A DNA stretch of 64,000 nucleotides from Glutamicibacter sp. JL.03c (GTDB taxonomy: Bacteria > Actinomycetota > Actinomycetes > Actinomycetales > Micrococcaceae). The notes beneath the pieces were generated by a model. That model was not told the DNA's origin and made no database searches. It saw only the letters and a list, made by a program, of their open reading frames with translations. Positions 19,629-28,827 of the stretch are shown piece after piece (position 1 is the stretch's first letter; each line of letters starts with the position of its first letter). The translations under genes were made by a program, and so were the position numbers. The stretch covers positions 1,798,001-1,862,000 of the forward strand of contig NZ_CP107575.1 in assembly GCF_025854375.1 (NCBI RefSeq), given 5' to 3'.

Positions 19629-21293
19629 CTATGCGCCCAGGACGTCTCTGCGGTTGAACCGGGCCATGCCGGCCGCCGCAAGCGCCAGCGATATCAGCAC
19701 GAGCAGCACGAGCGGGGTCCAGCTCAATTCCTCGGCCGGGACGCGCGCGATGGCGCCGAAGGGGGTCAAGCGAATGGCCTCTTGCGGCAGCGAGAACAGC
19801 CCGCCGAACATGGCCGCCATCGCCGAGAGCCCATAGACGGACCAGGTGATCGCTGTGGTGAGGCGCGGAAGGAAGCCGAAGGCCAGCAGCTGCAGGCCCA
19901 GCATCGACAGCACTGCCGGCCAGAATGCGAGGCAGGCACCGGCTAGCTGCCCTGGATCCCCTGCTCCTTGGGAGGTTGCCCCGGTCAGGGCTCCGGCAAG
20001 CAGCAGCATCAGCCCCGAGCCAAGCACCGCGATCAGCAGGTGGACGCCGAGCCACCAGCCGCGGGACAAGGCCCCGGCAAGCTGCTGCTCGAGCCGGCCG
20101 CTCTCCTCCTCGCTGCGCGCCGCGCCCAGGCACTGGATGGCAAAGGCTGCGGCCAGCAAAGCATTGAACGCCACGAAGATGCCAAGCACCCCGTCGAGCA
20201 TGCTGTGCCCGGAGCCGACAAAATTGCGGGCGAAGGGATTCTCGGGATCCAGCAGTGTGCCCATGGATCGTGCGACAGAGCCGAAGAACAGCCCGGACAC
20301 GGCGGCGCCGATGAACCAGCCGATCAGCGAAGATCGCTGCAGACGCAGCGCCAGTCCCAGCGCCGTCGTGGTGAAGGGGCCGGCAGAGGCTGCTGACCGG
20401 CGTTCGGGCAAAATGCCCGAGCCCAGATCCCGCGAGCTGCCGATGCGCAATGCCACGAGGCACCCGGCAGCGCCCAGGACAGCCAAGGCCAGCAGTGGCC
20501 ACCAGTTGTCCTCGCCGTAGGCGCGCATGTTCTGCGCCCAGCCGATGGGCGAGAACCAGCTCAGCGCGCTGGGGGCGTTGCCCTCGGCCTGCAGATCGGC
20601 TCCCGCTCGGATGAAGTAGAACAGGCCGATCAGCGCCACCGCCAGCGAGTTCGCTCCGCGGCTGGTCGAGGCGAGCTGGCCGCAGATGGCCGCCAATCCG
20701 GTGAAGGCCAGGCCGGCGCCGGCGATCGAGGCACCCATGATCCAGCTGCCGGCCACCGGCAGCGCAACCGCCAGGCACAACAGGCTGATGAGCACCCCGG
20801 TCAGCAGGCTCAGTCCTGCGGAGACCAGATAGTTCGCGCTCGGGTAGGCGTGGCGTCCCAGTGCCGTGGCGCGCAGCAATTCGGTGCGCCCTGCTTCCTC
20901 ATCGGCGCGGCCATTGCGGGTGACCAGGAAGACCACGGCGAAGGCCAATGCCACAGCCAGCGTCATCCAGATCTTGATGACCAGGATGCCTCCCAGCGAT
21001 CCCGCGGCATAGGGCAGGCCGGTCATGGCAGCCACGGCCGGGGTGTTGGCCACCTGGGCGTAGGCATCGCGCGCTTGCTGCGTGGGGAAAGCCTGTTGCT
21101 GGGAGTCGTAGACCATCGGAATCATCGATGCCAGCACCAGTGCCCAGAGGCCCAGGCGCAGCCAGTTGCGTCGAAGGATGAACCTCACTGCTATCCCGAC
21201 GCCGGCCAGCGTGCTGGTGCCGCGGGCCGAGGTGGCCGGTTGCCCCAGGCGTTCTGCCGCTGCATGGCGCCCATGGGCGGTACCCGTAGTCAT
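19629..21293 (-). CDS. ABC transporter permease (ABC-2 exporter type)
   Basis: A 554-residue integral membrane protein with two similar halves of about six hydrophobic segments each (for example AVALAFAVVFLV and LSMLGLQLLAFGFL). It resembles the permeases annotated as antibiotic or polyketide exporters in actinobacteria. Its start overlaps the ATPase gene stop by 4 bp, so the pair forms one exporter. Base composition and alanine/glycine content are clearly higher than in the core genes on either side. The transported compound is unknown. Confidence 0.88.
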   Translation of the reverse strand: MTTGTAHGRHAAAERLGQPATSARGTSTLAGVGIAVRFILRRNWLRLGLWALVLASMIPMVYDSQQQAFPTQQARDAYAQVANTPAVAAMTGLPYAAGSLGGILVIKIWMTLAVALAFAVVFLVTRNGRADEEAGRTELLRATALGRHAYPSANYLVSAGLSLLTGVLISLLCLAVALPVAGSWIMGASIAGAGLAFTGLAAICGQLASTSRGANSLAVALIGLFYFIRAGADLQAEGNAPSALSWFSPIGWAQNMRAYGEDNWWPLLALAVLGAAGCLVALRIGSSRDLGSGILPERRSAASAGPFTTTALGLALRLQRSSLIGWFIGAAVSGLFFGSVARSMGTLLDPENPFARNFVGSGHSMLDGVLGIFVAFNALLAAAFAIQCLGAARSEEESGRLEQQLAGALSRGWWLGVHLLIAVLGSGLMLLLAGALTGATSQGAGDPGQLAGACLAFWPAVLSMLGLQLLAFGFLPRLTTAITWSVYGLSAMAAMFGGLFSLPQEAIRLTPFGAIARVPAEELSWTPLVLLVLISLALAAAGMARFNRRDVLGA

Positions 21294-22222
21294 CGCACCC
21301 CACCTCCCCGGGCACCCGCCGGTGCTGGCACCTGGTCCGAGTAGTGGCGCAGGAACAGGTCCTCCAGCGATGGCGGGGTGCTGACCAGATTGCGCGGCGA
21401 ATACTGCGCCAAGGCCGCAAGGACGCCAGGCAGCTGCTCCGGGCCGACGCTGAAGCTTGCCTTGGAGCCCGAAAGGCTGAAATCCTCGATGCCCTCGACT
21501 GCCGCGAGGCTGGCCGCGGCGCCCGAGACTTCAACGGTGACTTCGGTGCGCTGCAGGTGGCGCATCTCGGAGAGGCGGCCGGCCTCAACGGTCTGCCCGT
21601 CACGGATGATGGTCACGGTATCGCAGAGCTTTTCCACTTCGGCGAAGATGTGGCTGGAGAGCAGCACGCTGCGCCCCTCCGCGGCGGCTTCGCGGATGCA
21701 GGAGGTGAAGACCTGCTCCATCAGCGGGTCCAGCCCCGAGGTCGGCTCATCGAGCAGCAGCAGCTCCGCCCGCGAGGACAGCGCGGCGACCAGGGCGACC
21801 TTCTGGCGGTTGCCCTTGGAATAGCTGCGGGCCTTCTTGGAGGGATCAAGGTCGAAACGTTCCAGCAGCTGGCCGCGGCGTTGTTCATCGACCTGCCCGT
21901 GCAGCTTTGACAGGATACTGATCGCCTGTCCCCCGGTGAGGTTGGGCCAGAGGTTCACCTCGCCCGGGACATAGGCCACGCGGCGATGCAGCGCGACCGC
22001 ATCGGCCCAGGGGTCGGCGCCGAGCATCCGGGCTGTTCCCCCGTCGGCCTTCAGCAATCCCAGCAGGATGCGGATGGTCGTGGATTTTCCCGCGCCGTTG
22101 GGCCCCAGGAATCCGGCAACCTGGCCGGTGTCCACCCGCAGGTCCAATCCTGACAGGGCGGCGGTGCGCCCGAAATTCTTGTGCAGTCCGCTCACTTCAA
22201 TGGCCTGCTTGGTGTTGGCCAT
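21290..22222 (-). CDS. ABC transporter ATP-binding protein
   Basis: A 310-residue ATPase for the downstream permease. Walker A is GPNGAGKST, Walker B LLLLDEPTSGLD, and the signature is degenerate (SYSKGNRQKVAL instead of LSGGQ), as in exporters of the DrrA/antibiotic class. A C-terminal domain after residue 230 (TVEVSGAAASLAAVEG) is typical of this group. The start at 22222 (MANTKQAIEV) is supported by AAGGAG six bases upstream; the frame stays open to 22372 but runs into the TetR gene. Confidence 0.93.
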   Translation of the reverse strand: MANTKQAIEVSGLHKNFGRTAALSGLDLRVDTGQVAGFLGPNGAGKSTTIRILLGLLKADGGTARMLGADPWADAVALHRRVAYVPGEVNLWPNLTGGQAISILSKLHGQVDEQRRGQLLERFDLDPSKKARSYSKGNRQKVALVAALSSRAELLLLDEPTSGLDPLMEQVFTSCIREAAAEGRSVLLSSHIFAEVEKLCDTVTIIRDGQTVEAGRLSEMRHLQRTEVTVEVSGAAASLAAVEGIEDFSLSGSKASFSVGPEQLPGVLAALAQYSPRNLVSTPPSLEDLFLRHYSDQVPAPAGARGGGVR

Positions 22223-22232
22223 GGCGTGCTCC

Positions 22233-22904
22233 TTACCGGGGTTGGGCAGTTCCCGCGGATCCCGCGGGCGGGACGTCGGCTGCACCGGAGGCCAGGTACT
22301 CGTTGAGGTAGGCCGGGTCGGTGAACAGCCCTTCGGAATAGAGTTCCAGTGTTGGCAGGGCGACTTGCGCATAGTATTCCTGCATCACGGTGGCGAAGTC
22401 TTCAGGATCCCGCGGCGGGTTCAGCGCGAAGTGCAATACCAGCGCACCCAGGGATTGCAGGACCAGAAAGCGTGCCCGCGCCGGCTCATTGCGGCTGGGG
22501 ACGATCAGCCCGCGCGAAACGGCCCGATCCAATAAGACGAGCGCCTCTTGGACCAATTGCCCGGTGAACTGCGCCCCCGCCTGCGCTCCCTCGCGCACCG
22601 AGCGCAGAATGTACAGAATCAGCGCCCCGCCCTCTCTGGAGCTGGGCAGGTTGCTGAACACCTGCTGGGGACTGGCCACCAGGGAATCCTCCTTCAGGCG
22701 GCGGTAGCGCTCGAGCACCGTGGCGTCGCATTCTGCCCGCAGCGCCTGCTTGGACCCGAAGTGGTGGCGCACCAGTCCCGCGGTGACCTTGGCACGCGTG
22801 GCGATCACCCGCAGGGATACACCAAATCCCTGCGCGGCGAAGGCCTCGATGGCCGCATCGCGCAGCCTGGCCCGGCCCGTCAGATCCTGCTCAGCTGTAC
22901 TCAC
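22233..22904 (-). CDS. TetR-family regulator of the ABC exporter
   Basis: A 223-residue repressor-type protein. The N-terminal helix-turn-helix is clear (LRDAAIEAFAAQGFG, ITRAKVTAGL-like VIATRAKVTAGLVRHHFGSK); the C-terminal ligand domain is helical with no assigned effector. It lies 10 bp before the ATPase gene on the same strand, so it most likely controls the exporter operon. The GTG at 22904 is the likely start but has no clear ribosome site, so a leaderless message or another start is possible. Confidence 0.87.
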   Translation of the reverse strand: MSTAEQDLTGRARLRDAAIEAFAAQGFGVSLRVIATRAKVTAGLVRHHFGSKQALRAECDATVLERYRRLKEDSLVASPQQVFSNLPSSREGGALILYILRSVREGAQAGAQFTGQLVQEALVLLDRAVSRGLIVPSRNEPARARFLVLQSLGALVLHFALNPPRDPEDFATVMQEYYAQVALPTLELYSEGLFTDPAYLNEYLASGAADVPPAGSAGTAQPR

Positions 22905-22992
22905 GTATAGGAGGCTACGCCTGTGTATAGCGGTTGGCAACGGGTGTTTCCAGGCCAGTTCCACCGGCCCGGATCCGCGTTCGGAGCCCTGT

Positions 22993-23709
22993 TCAGCTTC
23001 CCGCCCCAGCGGTCAGGATCGAAAGCGACAATCCGGCGCTGAGCAGTTGTTCCTTGACATCTCCCGGGAGCCTGAGCTCTGGAATCGCCCCGGCGAAGTG
23101 CCACCGGTGATGCTCTGCTTGCGCCCGGAGGTTCTGCAGATTCCTGCCATGCAGGGCCGTGGGATGATCGGGGAAGCTGCCCAGCAGCAGCGTTCCGTGG
23201 CGAAAGCCCCGATGGACCGCCGCCTCAAGGGTCAGGGCCGTATGGTTCAAGGTTCCCAAATCCGGGCGGGTGACCACCACGAGTCGGGCATCCACCGCGC
23301 TGGCAAGATCAGCGATCGTCGCGCCATCCGGGCTCAGGGTGACCAGCAGTCCCCCGGCGCCCTCAACCAGGACCGTGTCATATTCTGCGGCGAGCCCGAG
23401 AATCCGTTCGCGATGCTCGCCCAGCCCGGGAAGCGCCTGGACCGCGGCCTGGCCTCCGGCCACCAGTGCTGCATCAACCGGGGCCATGGGCTCGCGCAGC
23501 CGCACCCCTTCTGCGGTGCTCAACCGCTCTGGATCATCCAGCCATGCTGCAATGTTCCGCACATCGCCGGGTACGCTGTCCTCCACTCCGGATTGCGTTG
23601 GCTTGTAGATGGCCACGGTGCGTCCTTGGGCCAGCTCCCGGGCCGCCAAGGCCGCTGTTGCAACGGTTTTTCCCACATCGGTGCCGGTCCCTGAAATGGC
23701 ATGGATCAT
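22993..23709 (-). CDS. bioD: ATP-dependent dethiobiotin synthetase BioD
   Basis: A 238-residue enzyme that closes the ureido ring of 7,8-diaminopelargonate to give dethiobiotin. The P-loop GTGTDVGKTVATAAL starts at residue 7; VEGAGGLLVTLSPDG and VTRPDLGTLNHT are the next family blocks. The ATG at 23709 overlaps the stop of the P450 gene (ATGA), making it the last member of the coupled bio operon. The C-terminus is alanine/leucine-rich and of normal length. Confidence 0.94.
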   Translation of the reverse strand: MIHAISGTGTDVGKTVATAALAARELAQGRTVAIYKPTQSGVEDSVPGDVRNIAAWLDDPERLSTAEGVRLREPMAPVDAALVAGGQAAVQALPGLGEHRERILGLAAEYDTVLVEGAGGLLVTLSPDGATIADLASAVDARLVVVTRPDLGTLNHTALTLEAAVHRGFRHGTLLLGSFPDHPTALHGRNLQNLRAQAEHHRWHFAGAIPELRLPGDVKEQLLSAGLSLSILTAGAGS

Positions 23710-24902
23710 GCGCTGGCACTCCCTGTATTCCGGTCGCGGGTAATGGCCGCTTCGGGTGCCTGGAAGGAAACGAGATAGCGCCAGCGGGGGCTCGGATCGC
23801 GCAGCTCGATGCCAGGCAGCGTCGCTGCGGCCTGGTGAACCACCACCCCGGTTTCCATCCGGGCAAGGCCTGCGCCGAGGCAGCGATGCAGCCCCTGCCC
23901 GAAGGCCAGGGAATCGTCGCCCGAGGCGGCCACGTCCCCGCCGGAGAGGCGAAGCAGCAGCTCGTCCCCGGCAGCGAAGCTGTGGCCGGCAAGGGTGATA
24001 TCGCGCAGCGCGATACGGCGCCAGGTGGGCACGGAGGATGCCCGCAGCAGCACCTCGTGCACCACGCGTTCGCTGGCTGATTCCCCGCCGTCCGCCGCGG
24101 CGCAGCCGGACCAGTGCCCGTCGCGCAAGGCGGTGAACAGGGCGCTGTGGATGAGCATCGCGGTGGTCTCCTGGCCGGCGATCCACAGGAAATAGGCCAG
24201 CGAGACGATGCGGTCGCGATCCACCCCGGCGTGGCGCAGGGCTGAATAGAGGTTGCCATCATCGCGGGCCGTGGCCTCATCGACGGAATCGCGAAGCCAC
24301 CCATGGTACGCAACCGCGCTGTGCGCCAGCTCCTGCTGACGCTGGGCCCCGGGCCAGCCCCAGAACAATTCCAGCGAGTCCTTGCTCCAGGCCTTGAGCT
24401 GGTCGAGGGGCGGCAGCGGTGTGCCCGTCATCCGCGCCATCACCTCTGGCGGGATGACGTCGGCGAGTTCGCTGGCGAGGTCCAGTTCTTCACCCCGCTG
24501 ATAGCGGCCGCGCAGGTTCAGGCACAATTCGCGGGTGCGCTGGGCGATGAACTCGCGCTGCGCAGCAACCTTTGCGGGACTGAAGAACCCGGCAACCACC
24601 TTCCTGACGGCACGGTGCCCGGCCCCGGAGGCGCTGGCCAGTACCGGTGGCAGGGCAAAGCGTCCGCGGGCCAGGATGCGCAGGGTGGCAGGTTCCAGGT
24701 CCACCGCCGCCTGCAGGGCGTTGGCGGGAGTGAATTCCTCGGCATGGCGCAGGATCTCGCGGACCAGCTGGGGATCCTCGATGCTGCGATAGCGTTCGCT
24801 GATCCGCGCCGGGAGCACCTTCTCCAGCGGCTGGGCCAGCGGGGCCGTGCTGGTGGCCGAAGGCTCTGGTGCCAGCGGTGTTCGGGCGAAAGGGCAGTTC
24901 AT
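23706..24902 (-). CDS. Cytochrome P450 within the biotin operon (BioI-like role possible)
   Basis: A 398-residue soluble P450. Landmarks are the I-helix AGQETT (residues 242-247), the K-helix EVLLR (283-287) and the heme loop FGQGLHRCLG with the thiolate cysteine at 341. It overlaps bioF upstream and bioD downstream by ATGA junctions, so it is co-translated with biotin enzymes. In Bacillus subtilis the P450 BioI cleaves long acyl-ACP to pimeloyl-ACP, the precursor that BioF uses. No bioC, bioH, bioW or bioZ is seen here, so an equivalent role is a reasonable inference. Ferredoxin and reductase partners are not in the window. Confidence 0.9.
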   Translation of the reverse strand: MNCPFARTPLAPEPSATSTAPLAQPLEKVLPARISERYRSIEDPQLVREILRHAEEFTPANALQAAVDLEPATLRILARGRFALPPVLASASGAGHRAVRKVVAGFFSPAKVAAQREFIAQRTRELCLNLRGRYQRGEELDLASELADVIPPEVMARMTGTPLPPLDQLKAWSKDSLELFWGWPGAQRQQELAHSAVAYHGWLRDSVDEATARDDGNLYSALRHAGVDRDRIVSLAYFLWIAGQETTAMLIHSALFTALRDGHWSGCAAADGGESASERVVHEVLLRASSVPTWRRIALRDITLAGHSFAAGDELLLRLSGGDVAASGDDSLAFGQGLHRCLGAGLARMETGVVVHQAAATLPGIELRDPSPRWRYLVSFQAPEAAITRDRNTGSASA

Positions 24903-26080
24903 GATTCCACGTCGCTAATGGTTCGGGCCACAACCTTCAGGGCTGCGGCAAGCTCGGCTGGGTCTTGCTGTGCATGGGCGGCCAGGCGCAGGCGCGAGAT
25001 TCCATCGGGAACACTTGGCGGCCTGAAACAGGAAACTGCGATGCCGTTCTCGCGCAGCAGCGTTGCAGTCAAGAAGGCCTGTTGCGGGGATTTCATGCGC
25101 ACCGATTGCACCGGGCCGGCGGCCTGCTCAACCCGGCCAGCCAGGTTCTCTTCGGCATTCAGCAGGCGCCGGATTACCTGGGCGTTGGCTGCCAGGCCTG
25201 AGATTCTTTTCCCGGTGGCCAGCTCCAGCGCCGCATGGGCGGCCGCCGCGGCGGCCGGGGCCAGGGCCGTGTCGAAGATGAAGGTGCGGGCGGTATTGAG
25301 CAGGTGCTCGCGCCACAATTCGGCCCGGCTGCCGCCGAAGAGCACTGCTCCGCCCTGGGCCCCGAGCGCCTTGGACAGGGTCGCGGTGACCAACACGTTT
25401 TCCGTCTGGGCCAGCCCGGCAGCGTTCACGGCCGAACCGGTGGGCACGGTGGCCAGCGAGTGCGCCTCGTCAATGAGCAGCAGGGCGTTGTACTGGGCGC
25501 ACAGTTCGGCCAGCTGTTGCAGCGGAGCGGCATCCCCGAGCACCGAATACACCGACTCCACCACCACAACCACCCGCGGCTTCGGGGCGGGCGATTGGGC
25601 ATTGGCCTGCAATTTGGCGCGCACATCATCGAGGTTGTTGTGTTCGAAGCGCGCCGTGCCGGCCCCGGAAAGCCTGGCCCCGTCGATCAGGCTCGCATGG
25701 GCGTGGGCATCGAGCAGCATCAGGCTGCCGGGACCGCCCAAGGCACCCAGCAGGCCCAGGTTCGCGCAATATCCGCTGGAGAATACCAGTGCCTGGCTGC
25801 GGCCAGTGTACCGGCTGAGCTCCGCCTCCAGCTCCCGGTGGATCTGCCAGGTTCCGCTGGCAACGCGGCTGGCCGTGGCGCCGGTTCCGATGGAGTTGAG
25901 CGCGCCGATCGCCGCCTGGCGCACCCGCGGATGCGAACTGAGCCCCAGGTAGTCGTTGGATGCCAGGTCGAACAGTGCGTGGCGCGAGTTGTCGCTGCGC
26001 TGCATGTCCCTGGCGGTGCGCACTGCGGACCGGGTGCGCAGCCAGGCATCCCAGCTCGCGGTGGTGGCAAGGGTTGTCAT
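24899..26080 (-). CDS. bioF: 8-amino-7-oxononanoate synthase BioF
   Basis: A 393-residue PLP enzyme that condenses pimeloyl thioester with alanine. The fold-type I motifs are clear: FDLASNDYLGLSSHPRVRQA, GTGATASRVASGTWQIH, LIDEAHSLATVP and the PLP lysine in TATLSKALGAQGG. The gene lies one base after the bioA stop and its own stop overlaps the P450 start. GGAGG lies seven bases before its ATG. Alternative family members (KBL, serine palmitoyltransferase) are less likely in this context. Confidence 0.94.
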   Translation of the reverse strand: MTTLATTASWDAWLRTRSAVRTARDMQRSDNSRHALFDLASNDYLGLSSHPRVRQAAIGALNSIGTGATASRVASGTWQIHRELEAELSRYTGRSQALVFSSGYCANLGLLGALGGPGSLMLLDAHAHASLIDGARLSGAGTARFEHNNLDDVRAKLQANAQSPAPKPRVVVVVESVYSVLGDAAPLQQLAELCAQYNALLLIDEAHSLATVPTGSAVNAAGLAQTENVLVTATLSKALGAQGGAVLFGGSRAELWREHLLNTARTFIFDTALAPAAAAAAHAALELATGKRISGLAANAQVIRRLLNAEENLAGRVEQAAGPVQSVRMKSPQQAFLTATLLRENGIAVSCFRPPSVPDGISRLRLAAHAQQDPAELAAALKVVARTISDVES

Positions 26081-26081
26081 C

Positions 26082-27461
26082 TCAGCCTCCGTGGACCTGG
26101 TCGATGGCTCCGCACAGCGCGTCGCCCAGTTGCTGCAGCTGGCCGTCGGTGCACATGTAGGGAGGCATGACGTACGCCAGGTCCCTGAAGGGCCGGACCC
26201 AGGCGCCGCGTTCGACCGCGGCGGAGCTCAGCGCTGCGCCCTGGACGGGCTGGTGCAGCTGGATCACCCCGACCCCGCCCAGCACGCGCACCGCTTTGAC
26301 CTGCGGCAGGGTGCGTGCCGGAGCCAGCGAGGCGCGCAGCCCGCGTTCCACCCGCGCCACCTGCGATTGCCAGGGTGCTGGCCGCTCTGGCGCTCCGGGA
26401 CCGAATTCCGTGGCCGGGCCGGCGCCGGTAAGCAGGTCCAGCGAGGCGATGGCGATGGCGCAGGCCAGCGGGTTGCCCATAAACGTCGGGCCGTGCAGCA
26501 ACGCCGACGTACCGGGCGCGGCGTCCAGCGCCTGGGCCACGCGGCCCGAGCAAAGCATGGCGGCCAGCGACAGGTAGCCGCCGGTCAGCGCCTTGCCCAC
26601 GCACATGATGTCCGGCTCCACCTGGGCGTGCTGCACCGCGAACATCCTCCCGGTGCGCCCGAACCCCGTGGCGATCTCGTCGGCGATCAGCAGCAGGCCG
26701 TGTTCGTCGGCAATCTCGCGCAACAGCGCAATGGCCTGCGGAGGGTAGATGAACATGCCGCCGGCGCCCTGCAGGATCGGTTCGACAATGATGCCCGCCA
26801 GTTCATGCGCATGGGCCGCCGCGATGCGACGTGCCCCGCAGGCCCAGGCGTCGAATTCCTCGAGGTCATAGATCCAGTTGCCGTCCGCCGTGTGCTCTGC
26901 GGCAGGCGGGCGTGGCAGGAATAGCTGCTCGCTGCACAGCGGCGCGAAGGCCGAGTGCATGCCGTCGACCGGATCGCAGACGCTCATCGCGGCAAAGGTG
27001 TCCCCGTGGTAGCCTCCGCGCAGCGCCAGGAAGCGCTGGCGCCCACGGGCCCCGCAGGCCTCCTGGTACTGCAAAGCGAGCTTCAGCGCCACCTCGACGC
27101 TGATGGATCCGGAGTCGGCCAGGAACACATGGCGCAAATTCTGCGGGGTCATGGCCACGAGCCGTTCGGCCAGCTCGATCGCCGGTTCGTGGGTCAGGCC
27201 CCCGAACATGACGTGGCTGAATTTCTCGATCTGCGCGTGCGCCGCGGCGTCCAGGACCGGATTGCGGTAGCCGTGCACCATCGACCACCAGGAAGCCATG
27301 CCGTCCACGACCCGGTGCTCGGTGCCGGCGCGATCGTGCAGCAGGAGTTCTGCACCCTGCGCCCCCTTGACCGCGTAGTGCGCTCCTGCGTCCACGGGCT
27401 CATAGGGGTGCCAGAGCAGCCCCGCATCCCTGTCCAGCAGGTTTTCGGCCAGGGTTTTCAC
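26082..27461 (-). CDS. bioA: Adenosylmethionine-8-amino-7-oxononanoate aminotransferase BioA
   Basis: A 459-residue class III aminotransferase that uses S-adenosylmethionine to form 7,8-diaminopelargonate. Motifs: [12 protein letters not shown] at the start, [67 protein letters not shown] and the PLP lysine in [15 protein letters not shown]. The C-terminal third contains an alanine/proline-rich insertion ([12 protein letters not shown]). The start is a GTG that overlaps the bioB stop (GTGA). Confidence 0.95.
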   Translation of the reverse strand: MKTLAENLLDRDAGLLWHPYEPVDAGAHYAVKGAQGAELLLHDRAGTEHRVVDGMASWWSMVHGYRNPVLDAAAHAQIEKFSHVMFGGLTHEPAIELAERLVAMTPQNLRHVFLADSGSISVEVALKLALQYQEACGARGRQRFLALRGGYHGDTFAAMSVCDPVDGMHSAFAPLCSEQLFLPRPPAAEHTADGNWIYDLEEFDAWACGARRIAAAHAHELAGIIVEPILQGAGGMFIYPPQAIALLREIADEHGLLLIADEIATGFGRTGRMFAVQHAQVEPDIMCVGKALTGGYLSLAAMLCSGRVAQALDAAPGTSALLHGPTFMGNPLACAIAIASLDLLTGAGPATEFGPGAPERPAPWQSQVARVERGLRASLAPARTLPQVKAVRVLGGVGVIQLHQPVQGAALSSAAVERGAWVRPFRDLAYVMPPYMCTDGQLQQLGDALCGAIDQVHGG

Positions 27462-28699
27462 GCGTTGGGTCCTTCCATGGTGCCAGCTCCGCGGCGGCGC
27501 AGCACTGGTTCGCGCCCGGCAGCGGCCCCGCAGCCTGCCGCCCCTGATTGAGCCGGTGCGCAGCCGGTTCCGCAGCCGGCGCCGCAGCCGCCGGCGCCTT
27601 CCTCGTCGGCGGGGGCCGGAGGCGCAGCATGAGCGGCGTCCTGCAAGCGGCGGGCCACCTCGGACGGGCTGGAGGATTCTTGCCCCAGGACGACAAAGCC
27701 CGCGTCGGCAATCATCTGCAGGTCCTTGGCCGCGCCCTGGCCTTCGCTGGTGAGATAGTCGCCAAGGAAAATCGAGTTGGCGGCTTCCAATGCGGCGGAC
27801 TGCAATGAGCGCAGGTGCATCTCGCGGCCCCCGGCAATGCGCAGCTCCTTGTCCGGGCAGGCCATGCGCACCAGTGCGAGGATGCGCAGGCAGGCCATCG
27901 GGGTCAGCAGCCAGGTGCCCTGCATCGGGGTGCCGTCGAAAGGCATGAGGAAGTTGACCGGGATGGATTCGGAGCCCAGATCACGCAGCGCGAAGATCGC
28001 TTCCACCAGCTGCTCGGGTGTTTCCCCCAGCCCCACGATGAGCCCGGAACAGGAGGAGAGTCCCGCAGACTGGGCCTGTTCCACCGTCTTGACCCGATCC
28101 TGGTAGCTATGCGAGGTGCAGATCTCGGGGTAGAGGGATTCGGAGGTGTTCAGGTTGTGATTGTAGGCGTCGGCCCCGGCGTCCTTGAGCCTGGCGGCCT
28201 GGCCGTCCTTGAGGATGCCCAGGCAGGCGCAGACCTCGACCTGCGGGTGCTCCTCCTTGAGCTGTTCGACCATCGTGGCCACTCGGTCCACATCGCGGTC
28301 GGTCGGCCCCTTGCCGGAAGCGACCATGCAGACCCGCGAGGCGCCGCCGGCAATGCCGAAGCCGGCCTGGGCCACCGCTTCATCGGGTTTGAGCCAGGTG
28401 TATTTGAGGATCTCGGCGGTGGATCCAAGGCGCTGCGAGCAGTAGGTGCAGTCTTCGGGGCAGAGTCCGGACTTGAGGTTGACCAGGTAGTTGACCTTGA
28501 CGGTGTTCCCGAAGTGCTGGCGGCGCAGGAGTCCGGCAGCGCAGATCAATGGCATCGTGGCGGAATCCGGTGTTGCGAGAATGCCCAGGGCCTCGGATGC
28601 GGTGATGCGGTGTCCGGCGAGGATCTTTTCTGCGAGCTGTCCGGGGTCCAGTCGGCTCTCCTCCGGCGCCGGGGCAGTATTTGCGATGTTCAAGTTCAT
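27458..28699 (-). CDS. bioB: Biotin synthase BioB with a Cys/Gly-rich C-terminal tail
   Basis: A 413-residue radical-SAM enzyme that inserts sulfur into dethiobiotin. The radical cluster cysteines are C80, C84 and C87 in [44 protein letters not shown] and MPFDGTP follow. After the normal barrel the protein ends with about 50 extra residues containing GCGAGCGTGC and a further cysteine, unlike short BioB proteins. The start at 28699 is supported by AAAGG six bases upstream. First gene of the bio operon, behind two BioQ-type operators. Confidence 0.95.
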   Translation of the reverse strand: MNLNIANTAPAPEESRLDPGQLAEKILAGHRITASEALGILATPDSATMPLICAAGLLRRQHFGNTVKVNYLVNLKSGLCPEDCTYCSQRLGSTAEILKYTWLKPDEAVAQAGFGIAGGASRVCMVASGKGPTDRDVDRVATMVEQLKEEHPQVEVCACLGILKDGQAARLKDAGADAYNHNLNTSESLYPEICTSHSYQDRVKTVEQAQSAGLSSCSGLIVGLGETPEQLVEAIFALRDLGSESIPVNFLMPFDGTPMQGTWLLTPMACLRILALVRMACPDKELRIAGGREMHLRSLQSAALEAANSIFLGDYLTSEGQGAAKDLQMIADAGFVVLGQESSSPSEVARRLQDAAHAAPPAPADEEGAGGCGAGCGTGCAPAQSGAAGCGAAAGREPVLRRRGAGTMEGPNA

Positions 28700-28770
28700 G
28701 GGGTGCCTTTCCAGCCGGTACACCGTTGGCCTGCCTGGGTCTGCAGGTTTTGCCCGGACCCAAACGGCTC

Positions 28771-28785
28771 TTGAACGGTGTTCAA
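28771..28785. promoter_or_regulatory. BioQ-type operator, proximal
   Basis: TTGAACGGTGTTCAA is a perfect 6-3-6 palindrome 72 bp before bioB. It matches the TGAAC-N3-GTT(C/A) type of site reported for the actinobacterial TetR repressor BioQ. The site and its position are seen; the regulator is inferred. Confidence 0.75.
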
Positions 28786-28827
28786 TTTCTATTGAATACA
28801 CACCCTACACCCTGATCAGCATGTTCT

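Noticed and set aside
19459-20778. A 439-codon minus-strand frame overlapping the ABC permease gene
   Set aside because: It is out of frame with the permease, is rich in Arg/Gly/Pro as expected of a shadow frame, and has no recognisable domain.
22233-22904. The TetR gene near bioD as BioQ, regulator of the bio operon
   Set aside because: It is 10 bp from and co-directional with the ABC exporter genes, and no BioQ-type palindrome was seen at its own promoter, so exporter control is more likely; not fully excluded.
25235-26170. A 311-codon plus-strand frame across bioF
   Set aside because: Antisense shadow of bioF in high-GC DNA, with no domain and no ribosome site.
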